A DNA stretch of 5,713 nt, taken from positions 1-5,713 of the forward strand of contig JAUIIF010000322.1 in assembly GCA_030431945.1 (NCBI GenBank). The letters are read 5' to 3'. Below the pieces are notes generated by a model. The model saw only the letters and a list, made by a program, of their open reading frames with translations. It did not search any database and was not told where the DNA came from. The position numbers and the translations under genes are program-made. Position 1 is the first letter of the stretch. Every line of letters starts with the position of its first letter. This document shows positions 1 through 5,713 of the stretch, one piece after another. The stretch is from Bacteroidia bacterium (GTDB taxonomy: Bacteria; Bacteroidota; Bacteroidia; Chitinophagales; Saprospiraceae).

Positions 1-360
1 CAGGGAGACGTAATTTATCATTTCGTTGCCGCCGGTGGCGGCGGTGCCGGCAGCGGCGAGAACGGCCGTAACGCCCGTAACTTCACGACGAACATGCCAG
101 CAGATGGCATTCAGGGCCAGGGCCCCGGAGGCTTTGGCGGTACCGGTTTCCCGGATGCCCGGGGCGGAAACGGTAACGTGAACGGCGGCGGCGGCGGCGG
201 CGGCCAGGTTGGCGGTAACGGCGGTAACAGCCAGGCCGGTGAAGCGGGTCAGGGTGGCGAATCTTTCGCTTCCAATACCAATGCTCCCGCTTCGTTCTCC
301 GTTAAGTCCTCTGATCAGACAGCAGCCGGTGAGGCCAGCATTTTCTACACGGTCGTCTAC
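1..360 (+). other. Glycine-rich domain, copy A (C-terminal part), ALK/LTK-like
   Basis: Residues 1-120. A hydrophobic strand (VIYHFVAAGGGGAG) leads into glycine-dense loops with N-G-G and G-P-G-G-F-G-G motifs, a run of seven glycines (residues 62-68), then Q-V-G-G-N-G-G and a closing strand ending F-Y-T-V-V-Y. This order matches the second half of the complete copy at 2221-2865 and the known layout of bacterial glycine-rich domains related to the receptor tyrosine kinases ALK and LTK. There the glycine segments pack as polyglycine helices against a small beta fold. Copy A has glutamine after the glycine run where copy B has tryptophan. No cysteine is present. Its N-terminal half lies upstream of the window. 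The family call rests on pattern only. Confidence 0.7.
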
Positions 361-3300
361 GATGACATTCGGTTCTCTTTAGCTGAGCCCGTTGATGTTC
401 CCGAAGGGTTGACCCCCGTGGGAGAAACGATCGTGGACGGTGAAGTGGATACCATCCTCTACGGTCAGCAATTCGTCAACATGACGGATACGGCTATCAA
501 TGTAACCTACCTGTTCAATACCACCACGGAAGCTAATTGTAATGGTGGTGGCCAGGTGGAAGTTGTTGTTACGGTTGAACCGGAACCGACAGCGATCATT
601 GCCAGCAACGGCACGACTGTTACCGGTGATGTCGAAAATGGCTTCGAAGCCACGGTTTGTAGTGGCGACGGAATCGACGCATTGCTGCAGTCCATGACGG
701 TTCCTTCCCAGGGACCTGGAGCACTGCGCTTCATGGTGGATGTTACCACTTCCGGAGCAACCATTCAGGGCAACAACAGTGGCCGGGCAAGCAGTGGTAA
801 TTTCGTTAATTTCTACAGCGGTGATGATCTGGATATTCCGTTCTTCGAAACGCGCGTACGGAATAACAACGGGGTTGACGGAACCATCATTTACACGATC
901 ACGCCGGTTATTGAAGATCCGGGGCTGATCCCTTCTACCATGAACTTCAGTCAGCCGAGTATCGACTACTGTGAAGGGGAACCCTTTACCTTTACCGTAA
1001 CGGTACAGCCAGGCTTTACCCCAGATCTGGCGCCTGCTTTGGTTGACGTTTGTTCAGGCGAAGCCCTCAGCGCCGGCCCGTTTGATCTCGAAGCTACGCA
1101 GGCGGGATCCGTCAACGTACCGTTTACGGCTGTTCGTCTTGTTGATTTCCGGGTAAGCACCACTAACCCCAACTTCTCTACCATCTCCATGGTAGACACT
1201 ACGGGGATGGCGAATGGCGGCGTATTGCTGACCCAAACCAACGGCTACTTTGAGAATGACAGCTACCGCAACCTGACGGGTGCTGGCGTGACCGTTGAAT
1301 ATGACGTACGCCTGGTGTCTGACGCAGGCTGTGAAAGTGCAATCATTACGTACAGTTTCCTGGTACGTGCCGAACCGGTTATTTCCGACGCTAATACTTC
1401 CGTTACTGTCTGCGAGGGGGAAGCCATCGGTTTTGTCATGCAGCCGGCAGCGAATTCCGCTTTCGTCAATGCCTTTACCGACCGGAACAACGTAACCTTT
1501 ACGTACCAACTGGATCCTGGTAACCTGATCTACACCGGAAGTAATACCTATCCTTTCAGTGGGGAATTCTCTGGTGCGTTCCGTCTGCAGAACGATGCTT
1601 TTGAAAACCCGACCAGTGTGCCCCAAACGGCTACGTACACGGTTTTTGCTACGACCAGCTTTGGCTGTGTTGGTGCGCCGGTTGTCTTTACGGTTACGGT
1701 GTTACCTGACCCGGAACTGACGGCGGATATTGTGGCGGGAAGTATTTCCGAAACGATCACGGCCCAGGATGATTTTTACATCTACGAGCTTTGTAGCGGA
1801 GATGACTTCAGTCTTGGTAACCTGGACTTCACTTCCGTTGGTGCTCCGGGACTGGCAGAGTACGTTGAGTTCTCCATCTTTGGTGGAGACGAGGCAGAAT
1901 TCCTGAATATCCCGAATACCGGTGGTCAGCTCCTGGATGCCTCCGGCTTCCTCATTGGTCGGGAAGGTGTTCGCAACACCTCTACCGAAACTTATTTTGC
2001 CTTCATCACCCTCACGCCTTACCTGGAAGACAACGTCAATAATCCGGACATGACCGGCGACTGTGTCGGGCAGCCTATTCAGATTCTGGTTATCCTGAAC
2101 CCTGAAGTTACGGGTGTTCCTACCCCTCAGGAACTGACGGTTTGTAGCGATGAAGCAATTGATTTTGCCATTAACGGAGGTATGAACTCCATCGTTTCCT
2201 TCGTACAGGGCAGCCATGACTTTGCGGAAACGCCGGAATTTGTCTTCCCTGACAATGCTGCGAGTGTTCCGTTCCTCCTTTTTGATGCCAGCTCCGCCAA
2301 CGGCGGTGGCTCCACGCAGAACGGCAATGCCGGTGCTCCCGGCGTTGCTGCCAGTGGTGCCTTTAACTTCTTTGGTGGCGGATCAGTATTACCTGGTGAT
2401 ACCCTGCGGGCCGTAATCGGTCAGGCAGGTGCCGACGGATTTAGGGCCGGTAACGGTGGTGGTGGTACTGCCATCAACGTAATCGGTGGCCCCAACAGTG
2501 GTATGAACGAAGGTACGATCGTGGCACAACTCGTCCTTGGTGGCGGTGGTGGCGCGGGTTCCCTGAACGCAGCAATCAACAACGAAGTTGTTGACAGTGG
2601 TATGTCCGGCGACGGCATGGACGGTGCCGGCCCCGGTGGTAACCGTGGTCTTGGTGCTCCCACCTTTGCGGGGGGAACGGGCGTAAATAACGGCGGCGGC
2701 GGCGGCGGCGGCTGGGTCGGCGGAAACGGTGGCGACAGCCAGAGTGGCTCTGCCGGTGCTTCCGGTAGCTCTTACCTTGATGATCCGTTTATCGGCGATT
2801 TCGGAACCAAATCAGGAGCTGATGCCGCTGGAGGTTCTGCTTCCATCGAATTCCTGATCGCTTATGATGACGTACGCTTTACGGTCGTCAGTAAGGATGT
2901 CCCTGCTGAACTGGACGCTGCTGGTGCCCAGTTGAGTGTAGGGGATACCGGTCTGGATACGCTGCTGAACGGCGAGACTTTTGTAAATAACGAAGACACG
3001 GCCCTGGTCGTGACGTATACCCTTTCTACCAGTACCGAGGCGAACTGTCCTGGTGGCCTGGTCGAAATTCTGGTAACGGTAGAACCGAACCCAACCCTTG
3101 AACTGGTAGGTGACGAAACGATGATTACCGATAATGGTAACGGAATGTACAGCACCGAACTCTGTAGTGGGGAAGCCCTTTCTGCTACACTGTCTTCCGC
3201 TACGATCCCCTCTACCGGGGTGAACAACCTGCGGGTGAGTGTGGTGGACGTTACTACCGGTCCGGACATTACCTTTGACATGGGTAGTACGGCCCGCGCC

Positions 3301-5713
3301 AGCGGCCCTAACGGAAACTTTGGTGGCAACAACCAGCCAGGGGTAATGGACATTGAATTCTTCGAAGATGCCATTTTCAACGTCGGTACGGAAGCGCAGG
3401 ACGTCGTCTACACCGTTGTTCCCCGCATCAACCGTCCGGGAGCGCCTAACTGCTTCGGCGATACCATTCGCCTGACGGTTACGGTTTACCCGGAATTTGT
3501 CGGCGTAAATCTGACGCCTTCCCAGGTAGCCGTTTGTTCCAACGTCTCCCTGGATGATACGGGCTTCGACATTTCCGGCACGCAAATGGTGCAGATTGCT
3601 TACGACTCCATCATTATCGATACGGTATACAATGACGTAGCTCCGGCTAACGCCATGAATTTCGAAACGATTGCTTCCGTCTACTCGGGTACCCCCGTAA
3701 CGGTACGTCGTTCCGAAGGCTTCTTTGGTACGGATACTTACCGTAACCGCACGGGCGGCGGCGTAATCGTTACTTACGAAGTACGTCTGGTTTCCGGCCC
3801 CGGCTGTTTCAGTGAGACCATCACTTACAACTTCCGCTACACGGCGGAACCCGTCATTTCCCTGGTGGAATCCGGCAGCAACCAAATCGACACAGTTATT
3901 TGTAGCGGTGCGGCAACCGGGCTGGTCGTTAATCCTGCACCGAACAGTGCGTGGAGTAACCCCGCTGACTTCCAGAACAACGTTACGCTTGACTACGAAG
4001 CAGTCATCCCAATGGGCGTGATCCTGACCAATGGTACCTACCCCAACACGGGCGGCCGGTTCTTTATGGCGGATGATGAACTGGAGAATACCACGGATGC
4101 ACCACTCGACGTGGTGTACACGGTTACCCCTTCCAACAACGGTTGTTTCGGAGATCCGGTAACCTACACCGTTACGGTCAACCCGAATCCGGAAGCGACG
4201 GTGGAGTTAACGTCTATGGACAGTACCGCCACCTTCAGCCTTGAGAACAGTGCGGCAGCAGTTAACCCTAATCCGGTATTCGGCATGTGCTCCGGCCAGC
4301 CGCTGATCGCTTCCGTTCCCCTGATGTCTACCTCCGCCAACGGTACGCTGATGGCGGAGCTGACCATTACGGCAGACCCTGACGGCCTTACCGGCTACCC
4401 GGTAAATACCATCATGCGTTTCCCGGCCAGTGAACTGGCGGACAGCCTCAGCTTCGCTGCTGGTGAATTGGTCAACCAATCGGGGGGCACGCAGTCCTTC
4501 ACCGTTCGTTACGATACCTACTTCGAGGCTAATGGAACGGCTAACTTCCAGAACGACGGAGTGGATTGTGGCCGCGGTGGCCGCGTCATCTTCGACGTTG
4601 TCGTTAGCCCCGCTAACATCGCCCGCGTGGAAGTTCGCGTTACGGATGACGGCATCTTCACGCCAATCCCAACTGGATTGGATACGCTCTGTAGCGGTGA
4701 GCTGTTTGACCTCGCAGTCCGTACGGCTTCTACCATTGCCAATGATCCTGACCTGCCGGCGATTGACAGTTTCGTGGTGCAGGTAGACGCTCCGGGCCTG
4801 ATGGCCGGTGCCGGAACGGAGTCCACGGACTTCACCGTGGCTGCGCCTTTCGAAAACCCGAGCTTCTACTTTACCCGCCTGGATGACCTGACGTTCACCA
4901 ATTCTTCTGCGGGTATTAAGACCGTGACCTACATCGCCACGCCTTACAGCGCCGGTTGTGCAGGCACGCCCGATACGACGACGATCAGTTTCCGTCCGGA
5001 AACAGTACTCGAACTTAACGAACCGGTTGTTTGTGCCCAGGTAGGAGTGCCTACTAACATCTTCCCGGTTGATGTTAACGGTCAGGTACTGACCACCGTT
5101 AACGCTCATTACCGTTGGGAATACATCGGTGGTACCGCGAGCGGTTTCTCCCTGACACGTGCTAACGGCAACAATATTGAATTTGTCGGAGACCCCGTAG
5201 GGCAGGCCAACACGATTGTTTTCAATAACGAGCAAACCCTGCGCGTGACGCCGGCAGCGAGCTTCGTCTCCGGGGTAGCCAACTTTGAAATCATCTACGA
5301 TAACCTTACCAACGGAAACTGCGGAACGGTTACGGATACCGTTACCCTCGAGCTTTCCGGCAATGCGGACGCAGGGGTTCTCGATCCAACCCTCGGCGTA
5401 CTTTGTGATGGTGTCAATTTCGTCCTGACGGATGCCCTTCTCGGAGAGTCCGAAGGCGGTGTCTTCACCGATGCCAACGGCACGGTACTGCCGAGCGGTA
5501 ACTTCACGCCGATGATCGGAGGTTCCGATCCTACGCCGGTTGCCTTCGACTTTACCTACACGGTCGGTGGTGGCAACTCTGGTTGTACGGTCGTCTCTAC
5601 TGACTTTACCCTGCTCGTTGAGCCTGCACCAAATGCAGGAGTCTACGTTGGCACACCGGGTGAAGCTTGTCAGGGAGCCGTTGATTTCAACCTCTTCGAC
5701 CTGCTGACGGACG
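1..5713 (+). CDS. Internal fragment of a giant multidomain surface/secreted protein (PKD-like and glycine-rich repeats), both ends missing
   Basis: Frame 1 has no stop codon over 1904 codons. Its translation is a coherent chain of repeated domains, which fixes the frame. In order: partial glycine-rich domain (residues 1-120), tail of its host PKD-like unit (121-196), four PKD-like units (197-701), a unit interrupted by a full glycine-rich domain (702-1031), five PKD-like units (1032-1666), then a different repeat class (1667-1904). No signal peptide, membrane segment, catalytic motif or C-terminal sorting domain is visible. The protein is acidic, with only 4 lysines, about 50 arginines and 26 cysteines. 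Such proteins in Bacteroidota are usually exported and often end in a gliding-motility-type or Por-secretion (type IX) C-terminal domain; here that would lie downstream and is not seen. Role as adhesin, stalk or matrix protein is inferred. Start, full length and neighbouring genes are unknown. Frame and class are near certain, function is not. Confidence 0.95.
184..204 (+). repeat. In-frame (GGC)7 run in glycine-rich copy A
   Basis: Seven perfect GGC codons encode seven glycines, preceded by AAC and followed by CAG. Nearby glycines use both GGT and GGC, so the uninterrupted use of one codon is a true trinucleotide tract. Slippage by whole units would change the glycine count without breaking the frame. 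Confidence 0.9.
361..588 (+). other. C-terminal half of the PKD-like unit hosting glycine-rich copy A
   Basis: Residues 121-196, from D-D-I-R-F to V-V-V-T-V-E-P-E-P. It carries the closing half of a PKD-like unit: the strand A-I-N-V-T-Y-L-F, the cysteine at 538 in T-E-A-N-C-N-G-G, and the last strand. The equivalent piece in copy 2 is 2866-3093, with the same T-E-A-N-C and V-T-V-E-P-N-P. Its partner cysteine is not in the window and is predicted to lie upstream, before the glycine-rich domain. Confidence 0.7.
589..1017 (+). other. PKD-like unit 1 (copy 1, position b)
   Basis: Residues 197-339. It opens with a long lead (T-A-I-I-A-S-N-G) to the V-C-S-G-D motif (Cys at 658) and closes with T-I-I-Y-T-I-T-P, a second cysteine at 970 in Y-C-E-G-E-P, and F-T-F-T-V-T-V-Q-P. 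The cysteines are 104 residues apart, the longest of the uninterrupted units. It corresponds to 3094-3498. The G-R-A-S-S-G-N-F stretch matches A-R-A-S-G-P-N-G-N-F there. Confidence 0.75.
1018..1377 (+). other. PKD-like unit 2 (copy 1, position c)
   Basis: Residues 340-459. It opens L-V-D-V-C-S-G-E-A-L (Cys 1051) and ends Y-S-F-L-V-R-A-E-P after the second cysteine (1330, D-A-G-C-E-S). It holds the strongly conserved strand pair YRNLTGAGVTVEYDVRLVS. It corresponds to 3499-3852, which shares that motif and the ending F-R-Y-T-A-E-P. Confidence 0.8.
1378..1713 (+). other. PKD-like unit 3 (copy 1, position d)
   Basis: Residues 460-571. This is a textbook Bacteroidota PKD-like unit: V-T-V-C-E-G-E-A-I-G-F (Cys 1411), Q-P-A-A-N-S-A-F, then A-T-Y-T-V-F-A-T-T, F-G-C-V-G-A-P (Cys 1666) and V-F-T-V-T-V-L-P-D-P. 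It corresponds to 3853-4191, which shares N-P-A-P-N-S-A-W and the same ending. Confidence 0.85.
1714..2103 (+). other. PKD-like unit 4 (copy 1, position e)
   Basis: Residues 572-701. It has a long lead strand, then Y-E-L-C-S-G-D-D-F (Cys 1792), F-A-F-I-T-L-T-P and a second cysteine in G-D-C-V-G-Q-P (2062), closing with I-Q-I-L-V-I-L-N-P. It corresponds by position to 4192-4611, though sequence similarity between these two is weaker than for the other pairs. Confidence 0.7.
2221..2865 (+). other. Glycine-rich domain, copy B (complete), ALK/LTK-like
   Basis: Residues 741-955. It starts with the typical entry strands F-V-F-P-D-N-A-A-S-V-P-F-L-L-F-D-A-S, where the family usually reads 'F-x-V-P-x-G-x-x-S-V-x-V'. 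Next come G-D-T-L-R-A-V-I-G-Q-A-G-A-D, A-G-N-G-G-G-G-T-A-I and the strand I-V-A-Q-L-V-L followed by GGGGGAG. A run of seven glycines then leads into W-V-G-G-N-G-G, S-G-S-S-Y-L and a final strand A-S-I-E-F-L-I-A-Y. This order is that of bacterial glycine-rich domains in the ALK_LTK_GRD group. Known ALK and LTK versions bind small cytokine ligands; nothing here shows what this one binds. No cysteine and one lysine are present. The family assignment is by pattern and would need a profile search. Confidence 0.75.
2692..2712 (+). repeat. In-frame (GGC)7 run in glycine-rich copy B
   Basis: Seven perfect GGC codons, preceded by AAC and followed by TGG, exactly 2508 bases after the first run. Same length and same codon as in copy A, although the flanking sequence has diverged at many synonymous sites. 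Confidence 0.9.
3094..3498 (+). other. PKD-like unit 6 (copy 2, position b)
   Basis: Residues 1032-1166. It has a long lead strand, T-E-L-C-S-G-E-A-L (Cys 3163), D-V-V-Y-T-V-V-P, then P-N-C-F-G-D-T (Cys 3451) and I-R-L-T-V-T-V-Y-P. It is the counterpart of 589-1017. Its middle is unusually rich in glycine and asparagine (G-P-N-G-N-F-G-G-N-N). Confidence 0.78.
3499..3852 (+). other. PKD-like unit 7 (copy 2, position c)
   Basis: Residues 1167-1284. It opens V-A-V-C-S-N-V-S-L (Cys 3535), with S-N-V in place of the usual S-G-E. It then carries the conserved block YRNRTGGGVIVTYEVRLVS and a second cysteine in P-G-C-F-S-E-T (3805), ending Y-N-F-R-Y-T-A-E-P. It is the counterpart of 1018-1377. Confidence 0.8.
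3853..4191 (+). other. PKD-like unit 8 (copy 2, position d)
   Basis: Residues 1285-1397. It opens T-V-I-C-S-G-A-A-T-G-L (Cys 3901), N-P-A-P-N-S-A-W, then D-V-V-Y-T-V-T-P-S-N-N-G-C-F-G-D-P (Cys 4144) and T-Y-T-V-T-V-N-P-N-P. This is the closest unit in the window to the canonical Bacteroidota PKD-like pattern and anchors the family call for the rest. It is the counterpart of 1378-1713. Confidence 0.88.
4192..4611 (+). other. PKD-like unit 9 (copy 2, position e)
   Basis: Residues 1398-1537. It has a long acidic lead, F-G-M-C-S-G-Q-P-L (Cys 4288), F-T-V-R-Y-D-T-Y-F-E-A, then V-D-C-G-R-G-G-R (Cys 4567) and V-I-F-D-V-V-V-S-P. The G-R-G-G-R piece after the second cysteine departs from the usual G-x-P pattern. 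It ends the second higher-order repeat. Confidence 0.7.
4612..4998 (+). other. PKD-like unit 10 (no glycine-rich insert)
   Basis: Residues 1538-1666. It opens D-T-L-C-S-G-E-L-F-D-L (Cys 4690) and closes K-T-V-T-Y-I-A-T-P, S-A-G-C-A-G-T-P (Cys 4957), T-T-I-S-F-R-P. It sits where a third glycine-rich insertion would be expected if the 2.5 kb order continued. Instead it is an uninterrupted unit with 89 residues between cysteines. It marks the end of the higher-order periodicity. Confidence 0.72.
4999..5376 (+). other. Divergent beta-rich unit 11, start of the second repeat class
   Basis: Residues 1667-1792. It has an early cysteine (5032, V-V-C-A-Q) without the C-S-G motif. It then contains Y-R-W-E-Y-I-G-G, a long serine/asparagine-rich middle, F-E-I-I-Y-D-N, a second cysteine (5320, N-G-N-C-G) and T-V-T-L-E-L-S-G. 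It ends at the N-A-D-A-G boundary. The two-cysteine layout (96 residues apart) is kept, so it is probably related to the PKD-like units, but the motifs are different. Family not recognised with confidence. Confidence 0.5.
5377..5640 (+). other. Short beta-rich unit 12 of the N-A-G-bounded class
   Basis: Residues 1793-1880. It opens G-V-L-C-D-G-V-N-F-V-L-T-D-A-L-L-G (Cys 5404), then G-G-V-F-T-D-A-N-G-T, F-D-F-T-Y-T-V-G-G-G-N-S-G-C (Cys 5584) and F-T-L-L-V-E-P-A-P-N-A-G. It is the shortest complete unit, with 60 residues between cysteines. Units bounded by 'N-A-G' with a C-x-G...L-x-G...G-x-[WF] pattern are common near the C-terminal end of large Bacteroidota surface proteins, so the protein's end may not be far downstream. 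That position is an inference. Confidence 0.55.
5641..5713 (+). other. Start of unit 13, cut by the window edge
   Basis: Residues 1881-1904. It begins V-Y-V-G-T-P-G-E-A-C-Q-G-A-V (Cys 5668) followed by F-N-L-F-D-L-L-T-D, the usual opening of an N-A-G-bounded unit. The 28-residue spacing from the previous cysteine repeats that between units 11 and 12. The rest lies outside the window. Confidence 0.6.

Larger units (their letters stand above)
1..2103 (+). repeat. Higher-order repeat, copy 1 (5'-truncated by window edge)
   Basis: This holds the end of a glycine-rich domain, the end of its host PKD-like unit, and four PKD-like units. It aligns in order with 2104-4611. Matched landmarks lie at nearly constant offsets: the GGGGAG turn (46 vs 2554), the seven-glycine run (184 vs 2692), A-S-I (334 vs 2839), Y-R-N (1264 vs 3739) and the cysteines at 1411 vs 3901 and 1792 vs 4288. 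Offsets range from 2475 to 2511 bases. Identity is clear at protein level but synonymous positions are heavily changed, so the duplication is old. The upstream part of this copy lies outside the window. Confidence 0.85.
2104..3093 (+). other. PKD-like unit 5, split by a nested glycine-rich domain
   Basis: Residues 702-1031. The opening half (2104-2220) has E-L-T-V-C-S-D-E-A-I-D-F (Cys 2143). The closing half (2866-3093) has A-L-V-V-T-Y-T-L-S-T, T-E-A-N-C-P-G-G (Cys 3046) and V-E-I-L-V-T-V-E-P-N-P. Between them sits the complete glycine-rich domain. The two cysteines are 301 residues apart, against 60-104 in every other complete unit, and nothing between them is cysteine. I infer a domain inserted into a loop of a PKD-like fold. 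Two half-units flanking an independent domain is the alternative. Confidence 0.65.
2104..4611 (+). repeat. Higher-order repeat, copy 2 (complete, about 2.5 kb / 836 residues)
   Basis: This contains one PKD-like unit interrupted by a glycine-rich domain, followed by four uninterrupted PKD-like units matching those of copy 1 one by one. Distances between the two cysteines of successive units run 96, 90, 81 and 93 residues here, against 104, 93, 85 and 90 in copy 1. The best conserved piece is YRNRTGGGVIVTYEVRLVS at 3739-3795, which matches YRNLTGAGVTVEYDVRLVS at 1264-1320 in 14 of 19 positions. After 4611 the order is not repeated again: the next unit has no glycine-rich insert. Confidence 0.85.

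Noticed and set aside
181..240. Possible collagen-like (G-x-y) or PE-PGRS-like glycine repeat
   Set aside because: There is no regular three-residue period, and the strands and motifs before and after match the ALK/LTK-type glycine-rich layout better.
481..540. Methionine codons in the main frame (for example at 481) as possible starts
   Set aside because: Each lies within a domain whose earlier strands are encoded upstream in the same frame, and no convincing Shine-Dalgarno-like sequence was seen. The true start is upstream of the window.
1054..2217. Shorter antisense frames (190 and 171 codons) and several overlapping ones below 120 codons on both strands
   Set aside because: They overlap one another and the main gene in other frames, and none shows a protein-like pattern. 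Treated as shadows.
2689..2760. GC-rich tract as a terminator, hairpin or recombination site
   Set aside because: It encodes in-frame glycine in the middle of an open gene, has no following T run, and has a counterpart at the same domain position in copy A.
2812..3885. Antisense open frame of 357 codons
   Set aside because: It lies fully opposite the domain-bearing frame, which shows clear repeats and motifs. Its translation is Arg/Val/Gly-rich with no recognisable domain. It arises because the sense gene lacks the codons that would give reverse stops.
4430..4786. Sense-strand frame of 118 codons in another phase
   Set aside because: It is embedded in PKD-like units 9 and 10, is Ser/Arg-rich without a domain, and ends without any relation to the unit borders.
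4207..5235. Antisense open frame of 342 codons
   Set aside because: Same reasoning: no motif, no ribosome binding site evident, and it cuts across the borders of four sense-strand units. A chance frame caused by codon bias.

Overview
The whole window is the inside of one very large protein-coding gene. Frame 1 of the + strand is open from base 1 to base 5713, giving 1904 complete codons with no stop. It has no credible start, ribosome binding site, promoter or terminator, so both ends of the gene lie outside. I see no RNA gene, mobile element, CRISPR array or second gene.

The product looks like a secreted or cell-surface modular protein of the kind common in Bacteroidota. It is a chain of PKD-like, immunoglobulin-fold-type units that open with a C-S-G-E-like motif and close with 'YTVTP...GC.G.P...VTVTV.P.P'. 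GC-leaning composition, marine-style acidity and very few lysines fit Saprospiria (Lewinella-like genera). That is an inference from style; the phylum-level call is firmer than the family.

Layout: 1-360 is the C-terminal part of a glycine-rich domain. 361-2103 is the tail of its host unit plus four PKD-like units. 2104-3093 is a fifth unit with a complete glycine-rich domain (2221-2865) apparently inserted inside it. 3094-4611 is four more units that match, in order, the four in 589-2103. 4612-4998 is one more PKD-like unit without a glycine-rich insert. 4999-5713 changes to a different style of unit with 'N-A-D-A-G' / 'P-N-A-G' boundaries and an F-D-L-L motif, typical of the region nearer the C-terminus of such proteins. 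The chain therefore contains a higher-order repeat of about 2.5 kb (about 835 residues): glycine-rich domain nested in a PKD-like unit, followed by four PKD-like units.

The glycine-rich domains resemble the bacterial relatives of the ALK/LTK glycine-rich domain (Pfam ALK_LTK_GRD type). Every complete unit carries exactly two cysteines in fixed places, and the glycine-rich insert carries none and separates one such pair by 301 residues. The likely role is a long surface stalk or adhesin displaying glycine-rich modules at intervals. Ligand, export route and anchoring cannot be read from this fragment.
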